From positions 1,018,989-1,082,988 of the forward strand of contig CAVYOX010000014.1 of the NCBI GenBank assembly GCA_963770245.1: a stretch of 64,000 bases of DNA. The letters run 5' to 3'. This document shows, in pieces, positions 36,276 to 44,983 of the stretch (position 1 is the first letter of the stretch; the number at the start of each line of letters is the position of its first letter). The notes under the pieces are model-generated. The model was not told where the DNA came from and searched no databases. It saw nothing but the letters and a program-made list of their open reading frames with translations. The DNA comes from PALSA-270 sp963770245 (lineage in GTDB: Bacteria; Acidobacteriota; Terriglobia; Terriglobales; Acidobacteriaceae). Position numbers and translations under genes: made by a program.

Positions 36276-36436
36276 GCACTCTCCTCCAAGTGCTCTGCCC
36301 GGCACCGGGCAGGATTGCACCTGCATCTTGCCTGCTGGGACCTGACGGCGGGCTCGTGCCGCGGACGGGTGCCGCCAGTTTCCTCGTGGTAGCCTATCGC
36401 TGACCCTATCGAACGACGAGTCTGGTTCCGCTCACC

Positions 36437-37189
36437 ATGATCATGAAGGTCTACAGAGACAAAGGCAGCCTGGGCCGGGCGGCTGCCGAGCAAGCGGCGG
36501 TGGCCATCCGCGGTGCGATTCGCAAGCAGGGCAAGGCGCGAATCATTGCGGCGACCGGTTCTTCTCAGTTCGAGTGCCTCGACGCCCTCATCACTCTTCC
36601 GGGAGTCTCCTGGCAGCAGGTTGAGCTGTTCCATCTCGACGAGTACATTGGCCTGGCGCCGACCGATCCCGCGAGCTTCTGTCGATATCTTCAGGAGCGT
36701 CTGATTCAGAAAACGGGGATCACCGAATACCACTTGCTGAATGGGGAAAAGGACCCGGCCGAGGTGATCGGAACCGTGGGAGCGGCTTTGCTGGCGGCGC
36801 CTGTCGACCTGGCGTTTGTCGGCCTGGGAGAGAACGGCCACCTCGCCTTCAATGATCCTCCCGCCGATTTCCGAACCGAGGCACCTTACATCGTGGTCAC
36901 GCTCGATGAAGCCAGCCGCCAGCAGCAGCTTCGGGAAGGATGGTTCTCGACCCTTGCGGCCGTGCCCCGCCAAGCGATCTCGATGACCGTGCAGCAGATC
37001 CTGAAGGCGAATGAAATTGTCTGCATCGCCACCGACGCCCGCAAAGCCAAGGCCGTGAAGCAATGCTTCGAGGGCGATGTTAGTCCGCTTGCGCCGGCTT
37101 CCATTCTAAGAACTCACCCCAATACCACGGTCTACCTCGATGAGTACGCGGCTGCCCATCTCGAGCAAGCGGTCTCGCTCTCGTCCTGA
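36437..37189 (+). CDS. nagB: Glucosamine-6-phosphate deaminase (NagB family)
   Basis: 250 residues, the usual bacterial length. It converts glucosamine 6-phosphate to fructose 6-phosphate and ammonia. The family blocks are present: ATGSSQFECLDAL, the catalytic Asp in FHLDEYIGL near residue 71, and the His in GLGENGHLAFNDPP near 138. A nearby 6-phosphogluconolactonase-like function is less likely given these motifs. It ends 69 bases from the convergent Gfo/Idh gene. No nagA is seen, so its pathway partner lies elsewhere. Confidence 0.9.
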   Translation: MIMKVYRDKGSLGRAAAEQAAVAIRGAIRKQGKARIIAATGSSQFECLDALITLPGVSWQQVELFHLDEYIGLAPTDPASFCRYLQERLIQKTGITEYHLLNGEKDPAEVIGTVGAALLAAPVDLAFVGLGENGHLAFNDPPADFRTEAPYIVVTLDEASRQQQLREGWFSTLAAVPRQAISMTVQQILKANEIVCIATDARKAKAVKQCFEGDVSPLAPASILRTHPNTTVYLDEYAAAHLEQAVSLSS

Positions 37190-37257
37190 GCGGGACAAAG
37201 GGCGCCGAGCCGGGAGCCACGGGCTCGACCGCACCCCGCGAGGCTGGTCTCCAAACC

Positions 37258-38283
37258 TCAGCTGAGCAGGACCCGCTCTCTGGTACGTGCGGCTTGGTAA
37301 ATCGCTTCCACCACTGCCAGACTGCGGCGGCCCTCGCGGCCGTCGCAAACCGGGCGCGAGCCGCTCGCAATGGCGTGAAGAAAGTCCTCGAGCGCGGCCC
37401 GATGGCCGCGGATATCGCTCACGACCGCCGAACTGGCGCTGGCGTTCTGATCGCCTTCCTCGCGGCCGACCAGGCCCGGCAGCGGCCGGCGAAGGTCGGC
37501 CTGAACAATTCGATCGTGCTCGAAGATCACCGTGCCTTCGGTCCCTGAGAGTTCCAAACGGCGGGGATAGCCGGGGTAGGTTGAGGTTGTCGCCACCAGA
37601 ACTCCCATTACTCCGCTCGCAAACTCCAACAAGGCAGTGAGACTATCTTCGGACTCGATGTCATGCACGACGGTCCTACTCTCGGACTGCACCGCCACGA
37701 TGTCGCCCAGGAGCCACAGGAGAAGGTCGACGGTGTGAATGCCTTGATTCATGAGCGCCCCGCCTCCGTCGAGCGCCAGCTTTCCGCGCCAGCGGGATTG
37801 TCGATAGTACTCGGGCGGGCGATACCACTTAACCCGGGCGTCAGCCAGGATCGGTTTTCCCAGTTGGCCGGATTCAAGCAGTTGCTTGAGCCGCCGAGCA
37901 TCGGCCTTAAAGCGATCCTGGAAAAAGACTCCGATCTTGACCCTGGCGCGCTCGGCCTCGGCAATAAAATGATCGGCACGGGCGGTGCTGGTATCGATCG
38001 GCTTCTCGGTCAGCACGTGCAGGCCGCGCCGCGCCGCCGCGGTTCCTTGCGCCGCGTGCAGAGCCGAGGGACTCCCGATGGCCACCATATCCATCGGGGT
38101 ATGGGTCAGAAAGCGGCTGAAATCGGAATACGGCACTCCGCCGTACTCCCGGCAAAGACGCTCGACGCTCGCGGCGTTCTCCCCATAGATGGCAGCGATC
38201 TCGACGCCGGCGACGGCGCGCGCGGCCCGTACATGGGTATCTGTGATGTTTCCGCCACCAATGAATCCGATGTGAGTGGTCAT
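37258..38283 (-). CDS. Gfo/Idh/MocA family sugar oxidoreductase
   Basis: 341 residues from the ATG at 38283; an in-frame start at 38496 would run far into the upstream gene. A Rossmann start IGFIGGGNITDTH is followed by the NAD-site motif EKPIDTS near residue 92 and the catalytic-His region GGGALMNQGIHTVDLLLWLLG near 175, as in NAD(P)-dependent sugar dehydrogenases. It lies 22 bases after the GH28 stop, in an operon with the TPR protein gene, so it probably oxidises a sugar released by the GH28 enzyme. The exact substrate is unknown. Confidence 0.85.
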   Translation of the reverse strand: MTTHIGFIGGGNITDTHVRAARAVAGVEIAAIYGENAASVERLCREYGGVPYSDFSRFLTHTPMDMVAIGSPSALHAAQGTAAARRGLHVLTEKPIDTSTARADHFIAEAERARVKIGVFFQDRFKADARRLKQLLESGQLGKPILADARVKWYRPPEYYRQSRWRGKLALDGGGALMNQGIHTVDLLLWLLGDIVAVQSESRTVVHDIESEDSLTALLEFASGVMGVLVATTSTYPGYPRRLELSGTEGTVIFEHDRIVQADLRRPLPGLVGREEGDQNASASSAVVSDIRGHRAALEDFLHAIASGSRPVCDGREGRRSLAVVEAIYQAARTRERVLLS

Positions 38284-38305
38284 GCCGGGCTGCCCTCGCA
38301 GTAGC

Positions 38306-39916
38306 TTAAAGCTTCTGTTTATCCACGTGGTCCAGATAGGTGTCCGGCACCGGCCGGCTGAGATCGACACGAAAGTCGTCGACCTGACGCAAAGCGAAGG
38401 TCGGCACGCCCGCGGCTGGGCGGACCTTGAGGCGCAGAATATCCACTTCTTGCACGTCGTCGAAGACCAAAGCCGGACGAGCGTCGGTCTGCACATGCTC
38501 GATTTCGACGTTGGTCATTTCGATGCCCTTGGCATGGCGAATGAAAAAGCCGTGCGCCGGCAGCGGGCCAAACATGTTGGGCTCAGGATAGGCCGTTTCC
38601 TTTTCGGGCGGCTCAATTGCGGCATCGTCCTCGGTACCGCCGCCTGGATGCTGAAGGTAGATGTTGCTCAGCTTGACGTCCTCGACCGGGTGGCCGGGAA
38701 TGCCCGTGATCATGCAGGCCAGCCGCGATCGGGAATTCGAGGAGACAAGATTGCTGATCAGGATTCGTCGCAGGGTTCCGACGGGCACGCCCTGAGGCCC
38801 GCGCATCCGGCTGCCGAGGCGGAGGAAAATCGGCGCGCTGGTGATCGCGCGCATGGTGATATTGGTGATGGTCACATCCTCGAGCGCCGCGCCGTCTACG
38901 GTTTCAAGGGCCAGCCCCTGGCAGGTGTCGAATACGCAATTGGAGATGGTGATGTTCTTGAAGCCGCCGTCGGACTCTGTGCCGAACTTGATTCTACCGG
39001 TGTGTTCGGTTCTCGGCGCTTCGGGCAGCGGCTTCATGGTCCCGTCGAGCAGCGTCCCCAGTTGGTAGCCGCCCGTGACGAAGCAGTTCGTGATGGTCAC
39101 CATCTCGGTCGAGCGCGCATAGCCGAGGCCGAAGGAGCTCTTCAGGCAAATGCCGTCATCCCAAGGAGAATTGACGCTGCAATTAGAGACTCGAACGTTG
39201 CGGCAGCAATCGATGTCCATGCCGTCGCGATTGGTATCGAGGATCAGATTGTCGAGGGTCAGGTCATCGACTCCGGTGGCGAGAATGGCGAAATGACCAC
39301 CCTCGAGGACGGAAAAGTCGCGCAGGGTGACGTGATGACAATTCTTTAAGCTAATTGCCTTGTTGCCCACTCCGGGGGTTTCAGCCTTCGGCCCCGGCCC
39401 GTAGCCTTTGCTAAGTCCCTTGCCCCAGATCCGACCCGGGCCGAGAACGGCGATATTTTCCAGGTCCTCGCCCCAAAGCAGGCTGTTATGCCAATGGCTG
39501 TGGCCAAAGTCCTGATACTGGTCCCAGGGGTTTGGCTCGGCCAGGTCATAGCCCGCGGCCCCGCTGCCGGCAGGAGCCGGAGCGGCGGCCAGCAGGGTCG
39601 CGCCTTGATCCAGATACAGCGTGACCCGGCTTCGCAGATGAATCGAGTGACTCAAATAGTTGCCGGCATAGAATCGCACCACTCCGCCGCCATTTGCGGC
39701 CGCGCCCGCAATCGCCTGGTTGATGGCCCGGGTATCGAGCGTCGTGCCGTCGCCCTTGGCCCCAAAGGCGCGCACGTCGAGCTCCTGGGGGTGGGTTGTC
39801 CCCGGATGCGGAGCCGCCTGGGTGTGGAGCGCTCCGCGGCTGAGCGCCGCACCGGCGAGGGCACCGCTCGCCGCCAGGGATAAGAAACCACGTCGAGACC
39901 TATCATCGAAGGGCAC
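38306..39916 (-). CDS. Exported glycoside hydrolase family 28 (polygalacturonase-like)
   Basis: 536 residues. The N-terminus carries a Tat signal (SRRGFLSLAASGALAGAAL). A right-handed beta-helix begins with the pectate-lyase-superfamily motif DVRAFGAKGDGTTLDTRAINQAI. The GH28 acid residues are in NRDGMDIDCCRNV near residue 245 and SPWDDGICLKS near 265. Later parallel coils are seen as repeated ITISNCVF and VTITNITM patterns. It probably attacks pectin-type galacturonan; the Tat signal points to periplasmic action. It lies 20 bases after the TPR gene and 22 before the Gfo/Idh gene. Confidence 0.85.
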   Translation of the reverse strand: MPFDDRSRRGFLSLAASGALAGAALSRGALHTQAAPHPGTTHPQELDVRAFGAKGDGTTLDTRAINQAIAGAAANGGGVVRFYAGNYLSHSIHLRSRVTLYLDQGATLLAAAPAPAGSGAAGYDLAEPNPWDQYQDFGHSHWHNSLLWGEDLENIAVLGPGRIWGKGLSKGYGPGPKAETPGVGNKAISLKNCHHVTLRDFSVLEGGHFAILATGVDDLTLDNLILDTNRDGMDIDCCRNVRVSNCSVNSPWDDGICLKSSFGLGYARSTEMVTITNCFVTGGYQLGTLLDGTMKPLPEAPRTEHTGRIKFGTESDGGFKNITISNCVFDTCQGLALETVDGAALEDVTITNITMRAITSAPIFLRLGSRMRGPQGVPVGTLRRILISNLVSSNSRSRLACMITGIPGHPVEDVKLSNIYLQHPGGGTEDDAAIEPPEKETAYPEPNMFGPLPAHGFFIRHAKGIEMTNVEIEHVQTDARPALVFDDVQEVDILRLKVRPAAGVPTFALRQVDDFRVDLSRPVPDTYLDHVDKQKL

Positions 39917-39936
39917 GGAGTTCTCCTCGGCCGCCT

Positions 39937-41070
39937 CTACTGAAGGGGAGGCGGAGCGGTTGACAGCTTGGGCGCGAGACTGTCGTCGGCCTTTTGATAA
40001 AGCCGGCGAGCCTCAGCGAACTCTTTTTTTGCCTCGGCAACGTTGCCCGTGGTCTGATACAGGCGTCCCAGGCGGAAATGGGCGTCGGGCTGCGTGGGAT
40101 CGAGCTTCACCGCCTGCCGGAGCGCCTGCATGGCTTCCGGGTAGCGCTGCAGCTGGATCAGAACAGCGCCCATATCGAGCTGAGCGATACGCAGGTCGCG
40201 GTTCGATTCAACGGCCTGCTCGAGCGACGCCAGTGCCTTCTCGGGATCGTTGCGCTTCATTTCGATGTCTCCGCGATAGGCGAGCGCCTGGGCGTTGCGA
40301 GGATTGATGGCCAGCTCCTTCTCAAATTCTTCGAGCGCGGCGTCATCTTGGTGTAGTTTCCAGTGCAGGTACCCGAGGCCAAAATGCACGTTGGGCTCGC
40401 GCGGAGCTACGCTCGCGGCCGCCTGAAACTCGACCACCGCATCCGCAGTCTTCCCCAGGCCGTCCAAAGCCTCCCCGATGAGCATATGGGCTGCCGGAGA
40501 ATCTGGATTCTGCTCGAGAATCTGGCGAAACTCATCGGTGGCGCAGGCGTATTGCTTGGCAAAAAGACAGCTTTGCGCGAGCACCTGACGCAGTTCTGTG
40601 TTGGCCGGGTCAAGCTTGGCGATCGGCTCCAGGTACTTGACTGCATCTGAAAATCGCTTGTCGCCGTAGCAACTGAGCCCGAGGAGGGCGCGCGCCTGCC
40701 GGCTGTGCGGATCCGCCGCCAGAGCAGCGCCGAGCGGCGCGATGGCGGCTGCGAAATGCCCCTGCTTGAATTCCGCCAGCCCCAGATTTAGCTGGATTCC
40801 GGGCAAATGGGGACTGAGCGCGAGTGCTTCTCGATAGGCCGGGGCCGCCTCTCGGTAGTTTCCTTGCTTGGATAGCACCAGACCCAGGCTGGCAAAAGCA
40901 CCGGCGTCCCGGGGATTCTCCTGGACGATCCGTCGCCACGTTTGCTCCGCCTCCGGGAGCTTTCCGCCTTGTTCGAGGGCAACCGCGTCTCGGGGGCTCG
41001 GGGTTTGTGCGCCGAGAGTCGCCGCGGCCAACAGCAGGACCGCCAGCCATCCTGACTTCCTGTTCTTCAT
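39937..41070 (-). CDS. Exported TPR-repeat protein
   Basis: 377 residues: a signal peptide (ends TLGAQT) and about nine tandem TPRs from residue 30 to 365 (for example RDAGAFASLGLVLSKQGNYREA, PDAHFRLGRLYQTTGNVAEAKKEF). TPRs mediate protein contacts; no enzyme domain is present. First gene of the operon with GH28 and the Gfo/Idh oxidoreductase, so it may scaffold or help export the glycosidase. Confidence 0.85.
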   Translation of the reverse strand: MKNRKSGWLAVLLLAAATLGAQTPSPRDAVALEQGGKLPEAEQTWRRIVQENPRDAGAFASLGLVLSKQGNYREAAPAYREALALSPHLPGIQLNLGLAEFKQGHFAAAIAPLGAALAADPHSRQARALLGLSCYGDKRFSDAVKYLEPIAKLDPANTELRQVLAQSCLFAKQYACATDEFRQILEQNPDSPAAHMLIGEALDGLGKTADAVVEFQAAASVAPREPNVHFGLGYLHWKLHQDDAALEEFEKELAINPRNAQALAYRGDIEMKRNDPEKALASLEQAVESNRDLRIAQLDMGAVLIQLQRYPEAMQALRQAVKLDPTQPDAHFRLGRLYQTTGNVAEAKKEFAEARRLYQKADDSLAPKLSTAPPPLQ

Positions 41071-41203
41071 ATGACGGAAACGAGAGTATCGGGAAACCCA
41101 TGGCCAGAAACGTCTGGTCCGGCCTGATCATCATAGCCACTTCCGGCTCGGATGAACACCTGCAAGGCATTGCCGGTGCGCAGCCGCGGGCCCATCCGGC
41201 AAG

Positions 41204-41237
41204 AAAAAAGCCCCGCTCACAGCTCGGTGAGCGGGGC
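41204..41237 (-). terminator. Rho-independent terminator after the TonB receptor
   Basis: GCCCCGCTCAC, a six-base loop, then GTGAGCGGGGC, followed on the minus strand by a run of Ts (41209-41204). It lies 20 bases past the receptor stop. Confidence 0.9.
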
Positions 41238-41258
41238 CCAGTTGCTAGTTGAATCGAC

Positions 41259-44200
41259 CTAGAAAATCAGCTTCGCCCCAAGTTGGAACTCCCGGGGGTC
41301 AAACGCAGAACTGACAACACCAAAGTTGCCGGATCCTACGTTGTTGCCGATGCCGCCGTTGTTGGCGTCACCCTTGAACTGCGTATGGTTCCAGGTGTTG
41401 AAGCTCTCGGCGCGGAACTCGAAACGGCTGCCGCGAGATTCGCTGATGACGAAGCTCTTGAACAGCGACAGGTTCCAGTCGTCGCGACCGGGACCGCGAA
41501 TGGCATCGAAGCCCAGATTCCCGTAGGCTCCGGCCGCCGGCGCTGCGAAAGCCGCCGGATTGAACCATTCGGCTGCGGTTTTCGGATAGGAGATGGTCCC
41601 GACCAGGTTCGGCCGGTTCCCGGAATTGGGAACAACGCTGGAGACGTTGTTGCCGCTCACACCAAGGTTGATTGGCGCTCCCGACTCCATGGTGACGATC
41701 CCCGACAGTTCCCAGCCACCCACGACTGATTTCATGAGGTGGTTGTCGCTGTTTTTCAGGAATGGGATCTGGTAGACGAAGTTGACGAATGCGATATTGG
41801 CGCGGTCAAACTGCGACGGCCCGATATCGTATCTCCAGCCGACATAGGGGTTGGTGGCGTTCTGGAGATCGCCGCCGCTGCCGTTGCTGGTGGTGGCATC
41901 AATCGCCTTCGAGTAGGTATACCCGAATTCGGCTTGCAGATCGCTTCTCAGATTGGCATGCAGGTCGGTCTGGAACGAATTGTAGTGCGCGTTGGCTTCG
42001 TTCTCAGACAGCTTCAGGCCACCGTAACCGAGATAGGTCATATCCTGGTTCAGGCCGGCTCCGCCTGCTGCAACCAGGCCCGGTAGCAGGGACTGAGCGG
42101 GCAGATTGATCTCCTCGTAGTCGTTCTGATGGCGATCCTGGCTGCCAACGTAGGACAGGGACAATACCGAGCGTGCTCCCAGTGCCTGTTGGACGCCAGC
42201 GCTGAACTGGTAACTTACGGGCAGTTTGTAATTGGTTGAGTTGATGCCGCTGACTCCGGCAGCCAGAACCGGCAGAGCCGCAGCCGTAATGGTGCTGCCA
42301 TTCTGGAGGTTGAATCCCGGATTGGAGAGGGAAACGTTGTTCAGGGTTGGATTCACGTCGCCCGGGGGGTTGGTGGCTCCGTTGTACATATCGTTGCCCT
42401 GAATGCGCTCGTACATGGTGCCAAATCCCCCACGGATCACGGTTTTGCCTTGGCCGGTCAGGTCATAGGCGAAGCCGATGCGGGGCCCGAAAGCCGCCCA
42501 GTGATTGTTCACCAAGCCGTTCGGAATCCCGTTCTTGCCGCCGATGCCAATGCCGTTCGTGTAGAACTGCACGCCCGCCAGGATCGGATTCGGAGAGGAG
42601 CTTAATCCCGGACTGGGGCCGCCGGGGCAAGCCGGGTTGGAGTTGACGCTGCAGATGTGGCCGGCCGAGTCGAAGGTAGCAGCGTCGGCTGGGTTATACA
42701 GGTTGGGATAGAAGTTCGAGGATTGTTGGTTCGCCTCGTAGGTGTGAGGCACGCCGTCCCAGCGCAATCCGAGATTCAGAGTGAGCCGGTGGGTGGCGCG
42801 CCAGTTGTCCTGAACGTAGGCGCCGTAGGAAATGTTATTCCATTGACCGGTGATCTTCACCGCGTCCTCGGAATAATTTTGGGCGTAGCCGAGCAGGAAG
42901 TCGGCAAAGTCATTGCCCGTGTAGAAGCCGTTGAAGGCGAAGTTACCCTCGGTATTGGCGAAGGCGTCCTGCCCCTTCTTATAAATCGCCCAGCTAAACC
43001 CAAACTTCAGCTGGTGCGGGCCCTTGGTCCAGGAAATATCATCGCGGACCTGGTAATCGTCCGCCTTGTTATTCCAGGGCGTCCAGTTGGCGGTGTAGTC
43101 GGTTCCCGTGCTGCCACTCAGATTAATCGACGGAATGCGGGTGTCCACGTTCGGTCCCGTAAACAGTCGGTTGAAGGTGAAGGCGGCGGGAGCTTTGACC
43201 AGACCGTCCGGAATGATATGGATGCGGTTGCCGTTGTAGTTGAAGGCAACCTCGTTGAGCAGGGTGGGACTGATCACGTACGTGGTATGCACGACGGCGC
43301 TATAGGAGGGGTTTCCGAAAACATCGCCGATCGTGGGGACGTTATCGCCGCTCCACTGGGTGGTTCCGTAGGTTTGTGAAACTTGCTCGGAAATCCAGTG
43401 GCCGAAGATCGAGAACTTATCGCTGAAGGTGTGATCGACGCGGGCAATCTCTTCCTTCACGTTCGTCGGAGAATTGGCGCCGCCCGAAAACTGCGGTTGT
43501 CCCTTAGCGTTGGTGCTGTTATTGGCCGGGAAGATACCTGCGGCCAGCAGCGCTTGCGCGTTCGGATCCAGCAGGTTGGTCGGGATTGTGTTGCCCGGGA
43601 AAGGCGATCCCGGAACCAGGCCGTCGGCGGTGAACCGCGCCAGTTGCGTAGCCGTGAGCTTGGCAGCGGTCGGAACGGTGATGGCGGTGGCGCCCAGATC
43701 GCCGCCGTAGGTGCCGGTCGCGGGAACGACTTGATGGGTGGAGCCGCCGTTTACCAGGCTGCGCCATTCCATGTTGTAGAAGAAGAACGTCTTCGGATTG
43801 TCGCTGTGTTTGAACTGTACCGGACCGCCCACGTTGAAGCCGTAGGTATTGAAGCGCAACTCTTGCACGGACTGAGGTGCGGGATTGAAGTAGTTGCGGG
43901 CATCGAGCGCGTCGTTGCGATCGAACTCCCAAGCCGAGGCATGAAACTGTTTGGTTCCCGACTTGACAACTTCAGTGATGGTTGCGGCCGAGGACAGACC
44001 GTACTCCGCGCTGTAGTTCGAAGTCATGTTGCGGAATTCGGCGATGGCGTCGAGCGAGGGCATGACACTGCCGCTGCTCCCGCCGCGATCCAGGTTTTCG
44101 CCGCCGTCAATCAGTTGCAGGTTGTGGCCAGCTCGTTGGCCGTTGATGCTCACGTTGCTGTCGCCGCTGACTGCGGTCGGGACGATGAAGTCGCCCTGGA

Positions 44201-44738
44201 TGCTCGATGCTCCTGGCGTCAAGGCGAACAGGGTGTAGATGCTGCGTCCGTTGGTCGAAAGCTGGGTCACCTGGTTGCCCGTGATGACGTCGCTAACCTC
44301 GCCTGAGTCCGACTGCACCCGGACCGCATTGGCTTCGACGGTGATGGTTTCTTTGGTGGCGCCCAGGGTCAAGGAAAAGTCCAGGCGGGCGCGATCGCCG
44401 ACGTTCAGTATTACGCCGGTCTTTTCCGCGACCTTGAACCCGGAAGCTTCAGCCTTCAGACTGTAATGGCCGATCGGAAGATCAGGGGCGACATACTGGC
44501 CAGCGTCGTTGCTGATGACGCTGTGAGTGATGCCGGTGTCCGTGTTGGTAATGGTGATGGCGACGTTGGGGACGACCGATCCTGATGGATCCGTCACGGT
44601 TCCCACGACGGTGGCCTCTTGGCCGAACGCAAACGACGCGCCAACCACGAAAACGCATAGAACTAGGAGATGGCGCAGGCTGCGGCGTGTTGCCGCGGAG
44701 CGGACATTCCCAGTATACCTCGACGAAAAAGCATTCAT
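41259..44738 (-). CDS. Oar-like TonB-dependent receptor with carboxypeptidase-regulatory domain
   Basis: 1159 residues from the ATG at 44738, chosen because a GGAGGAG ribosome binding site lies just before it. A signal peptide (ends FAFGQ) is followed by a carboxypeptidase-regulatory Ig-like domain (VVGTVTDPSGSVVPNVAITITN), a plug region (ITVEANAVRVQSDSG; NGQRAGHNLQLIDGGENL) and a large outer-membrane barrel ending in LIF with a terminal Phe. Such acidobacterial SusC/Oar-type proteins import large carbohydrates across the outer membrane with TonB energy. A promoter and operator stand upstream at 44811-44865, and a LacI regulator gene follows. The ligand is probably a glycan. Confidence 0.9.
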   Translation of the reverse strand: MNAFSSRYTGNVRSAATRRSLRHLLVLCVFVVGASFAFGQEATVVGTVTDPSGSVVPNVAITITNTDTGITHSVISNDAGQYVAPDLPIGHYSLKAEASGFKVAEKTGVILNVGDRARLDFSLTLGATKETITVEANAVRVQSDSGEVSDVITGNQVTQLSTNGRSIYTLFALTPGASSIQGDFIVPTAVSGDSNVSINGQRAGHNLQLIDGGENLDRGGSSGSVMPSLDAIAEFRNMTSNYSAEYGLSSAATITEVVKSGTKQFHASAWEFDRNDALDARNYFNPAPQSVQELRFNTYGFNVGGPVQFKHSDNPKTFFFYNMEWRSLVNGGSTHQVVPATGTYGGDLGATAITVPTAAKLTATQLARFTADGLVPGSPFPGNTIPTNLLDPNAQALLAAGIFPANNSTNAKGQPQFSGGANSPTNVKEEIARVDHTFSDKFSIFGHWISEQVSQTYGTTQWSGDNVPTIGDVFGNPSYSAVVHTTYVISPTLLNEVAFNYNGNRIHIIPDGLVKAPAAFTFNRLFTGPNVDTRIPSINLSGSTGTDYTANWTPWNNKADDYQVRDDISWTKGPHQLKFGFSWAIYKKGQDAFANTEGNFAFNGFYTGNDFADFLLGYAQNYSEDAVKITGQWNNISYGAYVQDNWRATHRLTLNLGLRWDGVPHTYEANQQSSNFYPNLYNPADAATFDSAGHICSVNSNPACPGGPSPGLSSSPNPILAGVQFYTNGIGIGGKNGIPNGLVNNHWAAFGPRIGFAYDLTGQGKTVIRGGFGTMYERIQGNDMYNGATNPPGDVNPTLNNVSLSNPGFNLQNGSTITAAALPVLAAGVSGINSTNYKLPVSYQFSAGVQQALGARSVLSLSYVGSQDRHQNDYEEINLPAQSLLPGLVAAGGAGLNQDMTYLGYGGLKLSENEANAHYNSFQTDLHANLRSDLQAEFGYTYSKAIDATTSNGSGGDLQNATNPYVGWRYDIGPSQFDRANIAFVNFVYQIPFLKNSDNHLMKSVVGGWELSGIVTMESGAPINLGVSGNNVSSVVPNSGNRPNLVGTISYPKTAAEWFNPAAFAAPAAGAYGNLGFDAIRGPGRDDWNLSLFKSFVISESRGSRFEFRAESFNTWNHTQFKGDANNGGIGNNVGSGNFGVVSSAFDPREFQLGAKLIF

Positions 44739-44810
44739 GTGTAACTCCTCCAGCATTCCCACTGCAAGATTCAGACAAGCTTGAAAACAGGCTAGTTAAA
44801 CGGGTAAGCG

Positions 44811-44826
44811 CCGTTAACGTTAACGG
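44811..44826. promoter_or_regulatory. Palindromic operator of the TonB receptor gene
   Basis: Perfect 16-bp palindrome CCGTTAACGTTAACGG with the central CG typical of LacI-family operators. It begins about ten bases after the -10 box, so a bound repressor would block initiation. Confidence 0.65.
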
Positions 44827-44835
44827 TGCAAGGCG

Positions 44836-44865
44836 GTTGTACTTATTTTCGTAAATGCTTGTCAA
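44836..44865 (-). promoter_or_regulatory. Sigma-70-type promoter of the TonB receptor gene
   Basis: On the minus strand a consensus -35 TTGACA (44865-44860), an 18-base spacer and a -10 TACAAC (44841-44836). The palindromic operator follows at once and the start codon lies about 100 bases on. Confidence 0.6.
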
Positions 44866-44983
44866 GCACATTCTTTCAGGATTGACGCGGGTTCCGTAAC
44901 CTATTACTGGCTATTTCCCTGAAATGGCGGGGCTAGTGGCGGCGAATTTGGAGGAAAGCTAGGGCCCTGAGGCTGGCTCTTTC

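Noticed and set aside
36080..37063. Long minus frame over tRNA-Gln and nagB
   Set aside because: It is antisense to a clear tRNA and to nagB and has no family similarity.
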